A stretch of 64,000 nucleotides of DNA from the NCBI GenBank assembly GCA_031213475.1, contig JARUPZ010000020.1, positions 5,567,858 through 5,631,857 of the forward strand, written 5' to 3'. Position numbers and translations under genes: made by a program. Of the stretch, positions 10,931 through 22,499 are shown in pieces. Under the pieces are notes generated by a model. That model did no database searches, was not told where the DNA came from, and was given only the letters and a program-made list of their open reading frames with translations. The number at the start of each line of letters is the position of its first letter. Position 1 is the stretch's first letter. This DNA is from Nereocystis luetkeana (taxonomy: Eukaryota > Sar > Phaeophyceae > Laminariales > Laminariaceae).

Positions 10931-11041
10931 CTGGTCGTCGACCGTGGGCTGAGGCCTCAGGCCGCCATGGCCTGACACTTCCGGACTCTCGTTCGCCAGC
11001 ATCCGTCCATTTTGCCAAGTGCTCGAGTCATTGTCATTCAT
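10931..11041 (-). CDS. first (or early) coding exon, minus-strand gene
   Basis: Minus-strand ATG at 11041 followed by 37 codons (MNDNDSSTWQNGRMLANESP ... QPTVDDQ). It ends at a textbook 5' splice site, GACCAG|GTAAGT (donor GT at 10930-10929), phase 0. The coding strand is GC- and CG-rich. The frame remains open a few codons upstream, so the exon may start further left on that strand behind a CTCAG acceptor. It sits 740 bp from an oppositely oriented candidate start at 11780, suggesting a shared promoter interval. Function unknown; low-complexity polar N-terminus. Confidence 0.45.
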
Positions 11042-11779
11042 GCTGAGTCTCGAAACGTGACGGGGACTCTCTACTCTCTACAGCAGAGGTGCATGCCGCT
11101 TCAAATGCCAAGATGCGTAGGTATGAGGTGCAAAGGACTGCTCGGTGGCGCGGCGCAATTCATCAATAGTCGCTCTTGGGCTTGGTCAATCCATCGTTCT
11201 TCAGGGGACATCGGACGTCGGGCGTCGTCGGCAGTTCGTACACGGTTGGTCGACCATCGTTGGGAAGTCGGTCGCCGAAATGAGAGAATATACGATAAAA
11301 ACGTGAAACGACAAAAAATATGAAACCGCCAGATTTCCGGGTCAACGGATGAATTATTTATTGATTTCGGCCAATCAGAGGGCTGTACGAGCGGTTCTAC
11401 GATTCTTCACCCAAAAAGGAAACGCGGGAAACCAATTTGTTGGGGCAAAATAAATCCCATCGAACTTTTTCGTTCCGCTGTCTGAAATATCAAAATCAAA
11501 AAAATAATACCATCTGGTATATCGCACCAACAACAGCGTACGACATTGGCAAACACACAGCAGCAGCACCAACGAGAATAGCTTACGGCCGACATCATCC
11601 TCTGCTGCGATTCCGACACTCACGCTGGCCTTCTACGCCTGTGCCGAGACTTGTGTGATCATCGCCCCTGAGAGCGGTCGTTGGAGTTGGTTGAGAGCCC
11701 GCGGAGCAGCGTGCATCAACAAAAAACGAGCAATCGTTCCGAAAGAGGAGGATTGGAGAGAGGCACCAGGCACCAAAGC
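11042..11779. promoter_or_regulatory. possible divergent promoter interval
   Basis: Lies between two outward-facing candidate first exons. It contains ATTATTTATTGATT near 11350, a CCAATCAG box near 11371 and several CGAC/GTCG words. No gene or recognised repeat is inside. The promoter role is inferred only from layout. Confidence 0.25.
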
Positions 11780-11863
11780 ATGGCGTTCGGAGCGTTCTCT
11801 TGCTGTGCCCTGTTCTCGAGCGAAGAACTCGCGGGCGACACAGAGCACCTCAAGGCGCTAGAT
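11780..11863 (+). CDS. candidate first coding exon, plus strand
   Basis: ATG in a good context (CCAAAGCATGGCG) opens 28 codons, MAFGAFSCCALFSSEEL ... HLKALD, ending at a consensus donor GAT|GTGAGT in phase 0. GC-rich coding-like composition. The next exon is uncertain; a phase-0 candidate ends at 12602. Residues 2-12 are hydrophobic/Cys-rich and could be a weak signal anchor, but the segment is short. No family recognised. Confidence 0.4.
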
Positions 11864-12274
11864 GTGAGTGGATCGTGGAAAAGAGGAGATCAGCGTATGT
11901 TTTGTGCCCGGCCTGAATGCACTTAAGTTGGAATGGCGCCAGCCGCCGCCGCTGCGCTTTGCTGTTTGGTTTGTTCATTTGCCCACGCAACAAGTTTTTT
12001 CAAAACCGCGCGATCGGAGAGCGCCCTGCAACCAAACCAACCAGCTTTTTTTGTTTGTTTGCCTTCCCCCCGCGAGTTTGTGTATGCTCGTTTTCTGTAC
12101 GAGATGCCAAAACACAGAAACGACCACCGCCTCGAGAAATGCTCCAAGCTGTTGCCCACTGCTGCTGTGTAGGCTCCTTGTCAGATAGACACCTTACATA
12201 TAATCGATCCGGTTGCCACCATTTCGGGGCCTCGTTCGGGGACCACTCGTGCTCATTTGTCCAACGGCAGGCAA

Positions 12275-12282
12275 GATCCCGG

Positions 12283-12314
<32 letters not shown>
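12275..12314 (+). repeat. (CTG)n microsatellite
   Basis: About 11 CTG units, broken by a CTTCC at the end. One of many CTG/CAG runs in the window. Confidence 0.9.
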
Positions 12315-12530
12315 CCCCGGTATCCAAGTTAGTCGGTGCATTGGATGGCCTCCAACGTACGCCAAAATATGAAGCTTCCTTGCGTGTTATTTTATCTGTC
12401 GATGGTGATGATGACCAGGTGCACTTGTGTTTATGATGCAACGGAGATTTCTGTTTTCTCATTTCGCGAAAGACGGAATGCTCGTGCAGCTGCAACAACA
12501 GTATACTACACCAATAGTAGTGATGGACAG

Positions 12531-12602
12531 CACACGTTCGGCCGGGATGTCTCGGAAGTGTCCGCCGAGCGGCTGCCGCTAGCGCAGTCGCTACGAGCAC
12601 AG
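12531..12602 (+). CDS. possible second exon of the plus-strand gene
   Basis: The frame TFGRDVSEVSAERLPLAQ ends at CAG|GTATTA in phase 0, compatible with the donor at 11863. A phase-0 acceptor GGACAG| lies at about 12530, but its polypyrimidine tract is poor. The frame is open from 12336, so the exon may be longer. Confidence 0.25.
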
Positions 12603-12659
12603 GTATTAAAGGTGTTGGTGGCGGCTGCTGCTGCCGTTTTGTGCCTTGTACCAGGTATG

Positions 12660-13985
12660 TAATTTTGGTATTAATAGACGCTCTTCATACTTGAGGCAGC
12701 ACTTCCTTATTTATAGTACGTGGAAACATGTACCAGGTACCAGGTAGCAATCAGCTACCACACGAGGCTTTCGGTGTCGTTTGTGGCTCCTTTACACCAG
12801 CATGTACGAGTATGTACGTGGTCTGATCAATATTAAGTATGCCGATTCTCGTGTGCGCACCGCTGCTGGTGTATCGCCATATACCAGGTACGTACATACC
12901 TGTCGTATATACCAGGTATATGCCAACATCGCCATCATGTGATATCATTCGTATTCGTGTCTCGTGCCTCTCAAAAAGCGACAATTTTCTAATAAAAGGC
13001 TTCGACGTACAGCAGTACGCATACACATCAAATACCTACAAAAACTTCCAAAATTCAACCTCCGCTATCGGTACGAGTAGTCTTGTTTATGCCTGGTATA
13101 TACCAACAAATATAGCGGCTTGAGGAGGACCACTGCTGCACTGACCTGTACTCGCCAGTAAGGTACTCATGCAGGCCATACCGCACTGAAATCACCGACA
13201 CAGCAATGCCCGCTGCAGCCACTATTAATATAGCACCCTCGGCTCATTTGCGCCGCGTTAGGTGGATATCTCGGGCCCGAGTGCCTGGGCTCTGGAACGT
13301 GACGATTTTTTATATAACCTCTGTACTGCTATAAAATCAAACCGAAACCCCGGATCCATTCAAACCTTGCCGCTGATACTCTCCGTGCTCCGGGGCGGGG
13401 GGGAGGGCAGTCCCCTGTAGTGCCCGATTTCCTATCCTAATCGCTGGCCGCAGCGTATCATACGATTACGAACGAACGCATAGATAGCATGGAACGGCCT
13501 CTGGCCCTAGGGAGGTCCGCCCCGCCCCCTCCCTTCTGTCTTTATTACGAATAGAAGAAGCCAGGCACCCTCGTACCTGTTTTTTATACTATTAATACTG
13601 CAGTTTTACTTGCTGTCAATAATATGCTGAATATTTTGCGATGGTTGCGGGTCTTTGCCCTCATCACACACAATATTATTATGAGTACTTGTCCTATTTC
13701 CTATGATATACGTAGGGACTACCAGGTATTGCTGTTGTAGGTAGGGAATGCCCTGGGAGAGAGAGGACTTACGAAACGCGAGGTTTGTGTGTTTTTCAAA
13801 GCGTTCTTTCTACCGGTATTCACTCGTACCACCCTTCGACATCCAGCCCGCCGTATTCTTCATTTTTCGTCTCTCCGAATCCAGAAAGTACTTTGCTTGT
13901 TTTTAGATAATTATTTTCAATCTCTGTCTTGCATATTGCGTACGTACGGAAGAAGCGTCTCCCGAACAAGTAGTCAAATTTGATG
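12660..13985. other. gene-free stretch, very dense in TACCAGGTA-type words
   Basis: TACCAGGTA at 12649, an overlapping doublet at 12731-12746, and copies near 12882, 12910 and 13722; TATTAATA-like words at 13225 and 13588. No coding frame beyond short chance ORFs. Confidence 0.45.
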
Positions 13986-14059
13986 AGGCTGGAACGGGAG
14001 GCACAACATACTTCCCAAGTATTTTGCTTCGAAAACTTAAACTTGGCATTTCTCTGTTT

Positions 14060-14125
14060 TATATGGCGGCAGAAGCAGCACAGCAGCGGCGGCAGCAGCA
14101 ATAGCAGTATCAGCAGCAGCAAAAA
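14060..14125 (+). repeat. (CAG)n-rich stretch
   Basis: CAGCAGCGGCGGCAGCAGCAATAGCAGTATCAGCAGCAG; interrupted CAG array. Confidence 0.8.
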
Positions 14126-14732
14126 AGGGCTTCGTCCAGATGTAGTAGTCGAAAGTTTCGGTACTGTTGTTGCTGCCTTTGCCATCCGACAAATGTTTTC
14201 GCGGCCTGTCGTCCTGTCGCAGTTTTTGTTTTGTTTGTTTGGTTCACCGCCTGTTGACAGCTTTTTTCGCGCCCCTCTGGGAGAAACGTTCGAAACACGA
14301 GACACTTGAAAAACATCAACTATAATATTAATAGCAATCGAGCAAGGGAACATCGAAAAATCGAAAAGTCGAGAGACAATCGAATCGAAACTTCGAACAC
14401 ACAACGAAAATAACGGAAGCACGGGCAGCATTCTCTCTTCCCCCCCCCCGCCCCACGCGAACTTGGTTTTGCCTGTTGCCCCGCCCAAACATCTATTAAT
14501 AGAGAAGCATTATTATTCAGGGAAAATGGTATGCCAAGGACGTCAGGTTTCCACCCACTACGAGTACTCATAGTGACTACTCGTACGAGTACCTGGGTAC
14601 TGCTGTAGTCGGCCTGGATGATATCATACTAATAATTATTATTACTTGACTACACCACTGTACTGTTTTTCGCTGACTGTAAGGGGGCGATGTGATATAT
14701 CATACCGGTACTCTGTCAAGCAACTCTGATTA

Positions 14733-14924
14733 GTGATGAGGGACGATCTTCTATCCCGAACGCTGTACGAATATATGACCATTATCCCTTTAGAAAGGCA
14801 CCCGCGCTTTGAGGGCAAAGCTGCTGCTGTCTTGGAACTTACTGTAGGAGTTGGAAAAAGCATAGCAGTCGGACTGGGGTCTTACTTTTCACATGCACAT
14901 CTATCTGCTCGTGCATATTTGTGA
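14733..14924 (+). other. weak ORF, 63 codons
   Basis: MMRDDLLSRTLYEYMTIIPL then a GKAAAVLELTVGVGKS stretch. No donor or acceptor and no recognised domain; the GxGKS is not in a P-loop context. Probably chance. Confidence 0.12.
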
Positions 14925-14929
14925 AGAAA

Positions 14930-17900
14930 AACCACAAATATACGAACGACGCAAGGCTTGCAGGAAGAAAGAGGAAGAAGGAAAGTAAGAAAATAGAAGT
15001 AGTGGCGTTGCAGTCTATTATAGGTATATATATAATATATAATATATATATACCAGGTATATATACGAGGGTATATGGTTCTGTATATGCGGCGTGTTTC
15101 GCTCTTAGCTGCTTAGTAGTATTTCGGCTTGCTCTGTCTCACAACAGCAGTCGTGACGCCGTGACCACAAAAAAATGTTTCTCTTCTCGATGCAGATGTA
15201 CTCGGCGTGGGATGAAGATTCAAGACGGAGGCTACTACAGTAGTAACTGCTGTGTATGTTCTTCAGTACTAAATGTCGTCCGATAGGAAGAAGTGTTTTC
15301 TAGTGTCAAGACCACACAACACGTAACACAACGCGCGTTGCGTTCGATACTGACGATTCAAGCTGTACACCAGCTATTTTCAGCTTATAATATTCATACC
15401 TCGTAGAAGTACTACAGCGGTATTAATAGTGCCGTAACATGACTTGTGCAGAGGTGTAGCTACAACAGTCAGTATCATTAAATAGTATTACTTAATACTT
15501 GTTGGGTGAAGCGGGGGGGGTGTCTAAAAAAGCACACTCGCGCTCCTTGTCCCTACTAAACTCTGTTATGGACTACTTGCCTGGTGTGTGTGAAGAGAAC
15601 GAACCGCTGTCAAGTTTGGAAGATTAGTCCCTGAAAAACGGCGGTGGTACCAGGTATTAAAAGTCCGGTACATTCGGAGTACAGGTATATATTGTGGTAT
15701 ATTCGCTCGGAAGTTTATTTTCACGTGGTTTTCCAGGTATCGTGGTGTGAAGTGTACTTTACACCGGTAATGTTATTGTTATGTGTATTTTGACCAGTTT
15801 GGGGAACGCCGGTCCGGTGTACTTGTTTTACTATCTGTAGGAGCCTTATTATTTGTAGCAGCGGCAGCAGCAGCGAGGTAAGGGCCGAGTCCCATGCATG
15901 ATACCCGCGCAGTTAAAATTTGGTACGCATGATACCGGGGCGGATTGAAGAAGGTACACGCGAGAGGCGGTCCGGAACTTATCGGCCATTGTCACAGCTA
16001 CTTTTAGTGCACAGGCAGTACTGAATGCTGAAGCAGCCCTTGCTACTACTGCTGCTGCTGCTGCTGCTCCTGCACACTACCGACCCGACGCTATCATGAC
16101 AACGCATGCCAAAAGAATGAGCCGTACAAAAAAACCAAGCCTTAGCCTCGACGGGATGAAGGAATTCAGGCGCGGTTGTACTGAAATTAGTGTTGAAGAC
16201 ACCTTCTGAAATACCAGGTACCGTATTGAATTTACGCTCCTATGTCGTACGAAGCATACAACTCGTAGTACGAGCATGGGCCTGATTCAGGTTATACTTT
16301 GATAGAGAGGGCCGGTACTGATACTCTGCGGCGAATTTAATGAATCTATATATCTGCTTACAGCAGCGGCATTTCTAAAGACTTGATTAATACCCACTCG
16401 AACTGCCCGGCCGTCTGACCGACGTTCTTCACTGTCCGCTGTTGCCTTGGAAAGTCGCAAGGTCTTTGGGTTTGTCTTTCAGTTCGTTTTGTTTTGCCCC
16501 CACCTACCTGTCGTGGTCTTTGAACTATTCCCCACCTTCAAATCATGGTCTTTGAACTATTCCGTGGCCCATCGGACATGGTATCATACCCGTCACAAAA
16601 ATAACACGTTGCACTGTGGATGCACCTGGTGCTGCAAAGTCGATTACTTTTTCGCTGTCTCCCTCCGATTTTTTAACACCTGGTAGGATTCACGACTGGA
16701 TATGTACATGGTATCCATTTGTTTGTGCAGGTACCCGCGGGACACTCGCTGTGGGCTTTGGGCTGTGGCAAAATGAGTCCGAAAACTTGCTTGGTTAATC
16801 AAAGTTGTACCCATAATATAGGATAGAAGAGAGCAAGAGTTGTAAATTTCGAGTAAATGACTCCCTTGTACCGGTAGTTATGGGTTTTAGAGCCCGGTTA
16901 GAGCTTCTCAGCTATGAATGTCAGCAACGAATACAACATCCTATCCAGCAAGTGTGACTCGTATGGTGTGGATTCATACGCTGTACTCGGAGTATTTCGG
17001 TACGGTACCATGGGTGTATATTTGTCACTTGCATACATACTAGTACTGCTGTACCGGTATACTTTCGGCGCCGATTAAGCAGCGATGCTAAAAATACTAC
17101 TATAATATGGTAAGTAAACCTTGAGGGTCTAGTCGTGCCATTTTGCGAAGTATCGGCTACAAGTAGTACCAGGTACAGCACGGTAGTTGTCCTCACACTT
17201 CACGTCAAGCTCATGTCCAAAATGTTGAGTCCGTGGCGGTCACTGGTCACTGGACAGGCTCCCAAAAACTGGAGCGGAAGAATAGGTCAGCGAAAAAATG
17301 TCGCAGTCTTGAAATCAAAGAATACAAAACAGAGTCAGATACACATCATAATAACTGAAACAGCATTGCACATCTCCAACAGGAGAAAGTCAAATCCTTG
17401 CACGATTTGCATCCTATAAATAGTCCGATAGGGGCAGTCTTGCAGTACGAGTACCTGTGTAAAACTATTTAACTTGTAACTTTACATATTTTTAATAGTG
17501 TACCATATGGTATATATGTATACAGCACGAGTGAGATGTCGGGGTCTGATCGTGATTATGTTGCTGTTTTCACATTTTCGACTTTCGACTGCACACGCAA
17601 TTTTGATTATAGTTTATGTTCAGTATACCCTTTTGCCCTTGCCTTGTTGACGGAACCCAGATCGTCACTAATATTCTACAGCAGTAGCAGTATACAGTAC
17701 CCAGGATCAATCTACAGGTACTATTGGAATATGGTATGGACAGGTCCTTATTATCTCTGCTGTGCGCTTGGTTTTGGTGTTCGCTGTGTTCTGTCTTTTC
17801 GTTCATTTCTTGTTTTTTCTTCTGTTCTGATCAGTATTATATCTGCCGTAAAATATCTAGATCGTGACGTGGGAATCGATTACTTCTCTGTCGGACAAAG

Positions 17901-18086
17901 TGCACAGCACAACTACAACACCGGCCACACGAAGCACTGCTTTTGCTTGTGAGGGGATGGGGGATGCTACGTTTGTGTTTTTGTGTCCGATAACACAGAA
18001 CACGCTTACACAACACGATACTCCTCGTGCTCTTATCCCCTTTTTTTGGGGACCTCGAGAGAGCGACCGAAGAGCAACACATATAT
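14930..18086. other. 3-kb gene-free stretch
   Basis: AT-rich TATATA runs near 15025-15070, CTG/CAG runs near 15860 and 16050, many TA-bounded words (TACCAGGTA near 15050, 15648, 16214 and 17168; TACCGGTA near 16870 and 17052). Open frames exist (for example 17536-17952) but lack splice context or motifs. Confidence 0.4.
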
Positions 18087-18248
18087 ATGTCAGGAGTCAT
18101 GTCAAGTCAAGCGAAACATGCGCTGTCAAGGGCGTAGGGCCCACTGTTCCACACTGAATCTTACTATTAATAGTTCGGTGTCAGTCGAGGCCTGTCAAGA
18201 CGGAGTTGCTCTCTTGTCAAGGGGTGAAAGTGCTGTCTCCTGTCATCT
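18087..18248 (+). mobile_element. ATGTC-MITE copy 1
   Basis: ATGTCAGGAGTCATGTCAAG at the left and GCTGTCTCCTGTCAT at the right; AGGGCCCACTGTTCCACACT internal. Family consensus: terminal inverted repeat ATGTCAGGAGACA, about 160 bp, non-coding. This copy carries TATTAATA in its centre (18162-18169), at a position where sister copies have unrelated bases. Confidence 0.65.
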
Positions 18249-18762
18249 TTGTCTAGGAGCCAGTGAGCGCCCGTAAGTACTGGTAGGATGATCAGGCTGC
18301 GCACATGCCGTACAATTCCTTGCATTATATCACACCTCCGACACAATGTGTTGCAAAATTAATCTCATGACGCCGTGGCCGGTGCCGTGGGTCGTCGCTT
18401 TTTTTATACGAAGTCAAAGATTATCCCCATTGAAGTCACGAGCGGAAGGGTTAATATTAATAGTAGAAGGTTGAAGACTGCAATAAAAACTTGCTCATTA
18501 TGTTTGTGGTCGCAAGCAAATACCGTGTCCCCCAAGAGGTTTCGTAGTGTACTATTTTTATGTGCGTTGTGATCGCTGTGTGCAATCGCTTCATCTGTGC
18601 GCTGGGGATGCGTCGTGCGAAGATCTTGCGTTGAAGTTTGAGCGGAGTGCTCGATCCACGGTGGTGGAAAACCTGTGAACCCCAGCGGCGCTGGTCGCTG
18701 CGTGTGGCCGATGCTGCAGCTGTAATCGACACTCGACTGGAGTCCCGATTTGAGCACAGACT

Positions 18763-18822
18763 ACTCAAGTTCTAAGTTGTTTGACCCCGAACGGGACTGC
18801 GGGTCTAAAAGGACCAAGTTCG
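18763..18822 (+). mobile_element. TTAA-MITE, right half only
   Basis: Carries the CCCGAACGGGACTGCGGGTC right arm; the left arm is missing. Confidence 0.5.
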
Positions 18823-18954
18823 TCACTTTTTCCTGCTGGGTGTACTATAATCAATATTAATATTAATACTGTATTGGCAGGGTTGCATACGCCGCACGAA
18901 TACTTCGTGTGCTTTCTCGCTTTCTTCGTGTTCGGTTTGTAAGGCAAGTATTCG

Positions 18955-19150
18955 AGACCCTCTCCAACAAATGGGGAGAGGACGAACACCCTCTCCAAAA
19001 CATTGGGCAGTTATTCGTCCCATGGATGAATACCCTCTCCAAACCATGGGCCAAGTATTTGCCCTATATGGATGAATACCCTCTCCGAACACACGGGGCA
19101 AGTATTCATACCCTCTCCAAAACATGAGGCAAGACCTGGGGCAAGTATTA
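18955..19150 (+). repeat. CCCTCTCCAAAACAT tandem repeats
   Basis: Five units built from ACCCTCTCCAAAACATGGGC plus AGTATTCGTCCATGGATGAA, 35-70 bp apart and diverged. TATTAATA follows at 19146. Confidence 0.65.
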
Positions 19151-19189
19151 ATAGTTGCCCGTGGGCGAATAGTACCTATTCGACGAATG

Positions 19190-19500
19190 GATTTGGCAGG
19201 TATTCGTCAAATCCAGTCGGATTTGTCCGGGGTGTGTAGGGTTGTGAACGGAAAACGAGAAATGGCTCGGTCGTTTAGGTGAGTCGATTTTTCGGGTTTT
19301 CACCGAAAATTCCTACGGTTTCCGTCGGGGGTTTTCTAGCAAACCGAAACCGGAAAAAACGAGAAAAAAAGAAGAAAATATCGGTCGATTTCGATCGTTT
19401 TTTGCGTGTAAATCGTTAAGAAAACGTCCGTGTGGGTCCGGAAAGACCGAAAATAACAACTGTCGTTATGTACTGAAACGGATTTCGGTTCTCGGTCTGC
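19190..19500 (+). repeat. CGAAAACCGA-rich sequence
   Basis: Repeated CGAAAAT/CCGAAACC/TCGGTCGATTTCG words, like the stretch at 57.79-57.99 kb. Short-period, self-complementary (TTCGG/CCGAA), non-coding. Confidence 0.4.
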
Positions 19501-19577
19501 AACCCTGACTTCTTCTGTCTGTGCTGATGATGGCGTTTGGTGTCATACTTACAAATTCCGAAACAATGGTAGTTTAA

Positions 19578-19680
19578 CCCCTTTAGAACTCCAGTCCCGT
19601 TTTGGAGACAAGGCATTCAAATTCCGAGTAATTTGACCCCAATCGTCCCCAAAACGAGACTGCAGTCCTAAAATGGTCAA
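19578..19680. mobile_element. TTAA-MITE copy 1
   Basis: Preceded by TTAA (19574-19577). Left arm CCCCTTTAGAACTCCAGTCC, right arm GAGACTGCAGTCCTAAAATG. Family: TTAA target, ends CCC...GGG, arms of about 40 bp (consensus CCCTTTTAGAACCGCAGTCC then CGTTTTGGGGACAAA), total about 90 bp, nearly a perfect foldback, no ORF. These are the hallmarks of piggyBac-type non-autonomous elements. Confidence 0.75.
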
Positions 19681-19719
19681 GGGCAACCAACCCCTCTTGA
19701 AATCTCGAAAGCAAACGTG

Positions 19720-20950
19720 CTCATTGGCGGCAGCCGTTACAAAACGCCCCATTAACCACAGCTAATAATAGTGCGCCATCCGCAGTAGCGCGTCCACGGT
19801 CGGGGAGATTTAAGAAATACGAAAAAAGGAATGGTGGTTTTGGTTCTGCCTGAGAAAGACTAATCCGTCGTGTAACAAAGTAGCATAAAAATTTTCGCCT
19901 CATTCCTCAACTTTTTATAAATAAACCACCTCTCAGACCTATATGCCAATGGGAAAGCGAAGTATCAATAAAAAGTTTGAATTTCAAAGATACCCTCCAA
20001 AGATTTTTAGAAAAAAAAAAAGTTCCTAACTTTTGCAAAAGCCCGAAAAAAGCAAATCTGGGGCCGATGTTGGGCCAACATCGGCTTGGGAAGAACTCAG
20101 GCCGATTTTTGGTTCGAAGCGGCGAGATTCCGAGTCCTCGACAGACATCGATCAACAAAACCAACGATTGCGTCATGAATTCTGACCGGAGTGCGTTCGT
20201 TAGGGGCTCCGACCCACCCTAGAGTCACCGTCTTCACACCATGGCCGGTGTCATGTGGCGGGAGCTGACCAGGCGTATGATAAAAAACATTTGACCGCTG
20301 GTTTGCACAAAACAAAAGACAAAACTTCTCCATCCGTCTCGAATGGCGAAAATAGACTTTTTTTCAGGTTTGGGAGGATACCGTAGGACGCCGCCGGCAA
20401 GCTCTCGCACCCTAGACCATGGATCCTTCGAGGCCGTCATCTATGTTCGTTGGGCTTGCCAGATACCGAGCGGGTTGGCCGTGGGCTGAGTCTATGTGGA
20501 GATCGAGCGTCGATCGTCGCACGAGCTGGTTTCTATCACCGTGTTGACAATCTGCAACCAGAGAAAACAAATTGCGCCGCCTGCAGCCGTTGGGGGGGAA
20601 AAAATAAAAAACTTGACATTTTTCTCTTTTTTCCCACAGCGGCGGTACGAGAATTTTTTCGGCTGTTTTTTTAAAGCGATGTATTTGAACAAATACTTCT
20701 GAACCTCGCGTATCCATTGGCATGGGTCTCACCAATCGACCATGCTTGGCCTATTTTCAGAAAGCTGATCCGGCAAAAACTCCACCCTCCCCTGGAATTT
20801 GGAACATTTCCAAATCCTTACGGAACGGCCTTTTTCGCATGGCTGTTTTTCAATGAGATTGCCAAATTGAGACATGGCCATGACGGATTCGTGGTCCCCA
20901 CCCCATAATCTCACCTGAAAATTGCAGCCCGTACTCTGGTAAATTATGGG
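19720..20950. other. gene-free stretch
   Basis: Short ORFs on both strands without splice signals. An 18-bp near-palindrome GGCCGATGTTGGGCCAACATCGGC lies around 20065. Part of 20400-20560 is similar to 24.9-25.4 kb in the other orientation (GACAAATTTACAACGAGAAA-type and TGTCGAGGACTCGG words), so an older dispersed repeat is likely. Confidence 0.35.
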
Positions 20951-20956
20951 CAGTTC

Positions 20957-21050
20957 TCCCTTTCAGAACTGTAGTCCCGTTTTGGGGACAAAACCGCTCA
21001 AATTCTGAGTAGTTTGGTCCTTTTAGGGGAAAGCAGTACTGAAGGGGTTA
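20957..21050. mobile_element. TTAA-MITE copy 2, diverged
   Basis: Left arm well preserved (AGTCCCGTTTTGGGGACAAA); right arm degraded (GCAGTACTGAAGGGGTTA). Confidence 0.6.
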
Positions 21051-21599
21051 GGGATGGGATTTTTCAGGCCATCCCCGCCTTTTGGCGTGTTTTTGTGTAT
21101 AATAAGCTGTAACTCGGTCGCATGAACGAGTTCGATTTTTTTGGCGACTGATCCGTGGTTCCCACCCCAAAATTACCCCCCTCCTGTTTTTTCAGTACGA
21201 TCGGACCTGTACGAGAGAGAGGGGGTATTTTCCACACATCCCGCTTTCTTGCGTTTTCGATCATGTATCCCCTAAGGGAGTCGGTAAAATCCGTGGAACC
21301 GGAGTACTATATGTACCCATGCAACAAGTTTCCAATTTTTTACTATGGTCAAATATGGGAGTGTCGGCATGGTGTTAATTTTTAGACCTTACCCGGGGGT
21401 GTTTCACCGCCCCGCCCTCCGAAAAAACTAAACTGCACGCACTATCGCGGATGGTGCCTACAGCAGTAGCAGCAGAACTTTGATGTCTATTTTTTAAACA
21501 GGGCTTGACGGGGTGAAAACTGGGTCTCGAACCGTTATTACTTCAGAGTTGATAAAACTTACGTGCCTTACGTATACTACACATTATACCGTAGACTTT

Positions 21600-22130
21600 C
21601 GAGTCACGCCGCAGGCGCTTCTAGGCACGTAGATATACGGCGCGCCGCAGGTGAAAAAAAAGGATGAGACGTGTAGATAGGCATCTATGCCTGAAATGCG
21701 TGAATGTGCCTTGAACGTGCCCATCTATTTAAGGCATTCGTCTGAAACAATGCCCGAGGCTTGCCTGAAACCTTATCCTACACTAAGGTTAACTTGTTTT
21801 GTTGCAAGGGGTGGAGTGCCTACTGCTGTAATGAAATAAAAAATGCCTTTACTTGTCTGGAAAAGGTAGGCGCGAAAACCAGTGCTTTATGCACGCCTGT
21901 TCCAGAAAAAAAAAAGTTCGGGCAGCTTGCACCGACCCCACATTTTTCTTCCCCTTTTACCTGATTTTGGGAATTCCGGACTAACGGTGTTATTTTATAG
22001 TGCCCGCAAGGCCTTTCAGGAGTGCCTGACGCGTTCCTGGCGAAAGATCGGCAAGCTACGTAGGCACGGAACAGTCGTTCAGGCACACGCCTGTCTCAGA
22101 AAATGTAGTTGAGGTCTTCTTTTAGGCATG
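21600..22130. repeat. AGGCAC/GTGCCT-rich segment
   Basis: Many short inverted words (GCCTGAAAC, AGGCACG, TTCAGGCACAC, TTTAGGCATGCC). It may be a decayed foldback element; boundaries cannot be fixed. Confidence 0.3.
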
Positions 22131-22231
22131 CCTTGAAGGCTATAGTTGGGCGTATAGTTGTATACCGTATACTGTTGGTACCTGATAACGCGCAAAATAG
22201 CAAGCTCACCGGGGCTCCTTATAGCAAGCAT

Positions 22232-22389
22232 GCCTCGAGACAACGTTTTCACCCATTGACAGACGGCACCGTTGCCTTGACATGCCTTGACTGACATCAA
22301 TTACTAGTGTTGTAGTTTTTAGTGTGGAACACTCGGCCCTACACCCTCTACAGCGCACGTTTTGTCTTGCTTGGCATGTCTCCTGACAT
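22232..22389 (-). mobile_element. ATGTC-MITE copy 2
   Basis: Minus orientation. The right end CATGTCTCCTGACAT is intact; the left end is eroded (CATGCCTCGAGACA). The centre has ACTAGTGTTGTAG where copy 1 has TATTAATA. Confidence 0.6.
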
Positions 22390-22499
22390 ATTTGCCTTAT
22401 AGGCCACCGGGGCTTGTTGCACATGGCGCAACACGAGCTGAAGGTGTATTGCACTCCCCTCGCCCCCCCCCCGGCCGCCGGAGGCCAAAAGTTGCGACA

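Noticed and set aside
14060-16072. Poly-Gln coding exons at CAG runs
   Set aside because: The runs are short, interrupted and not in splice-bounded frames.
17536-17952. 138-codon ORF starting MSGSDRDYVAVFTF
   Set aside because: No domain or splice context; hydrophobic content follows from T-rich DNA.
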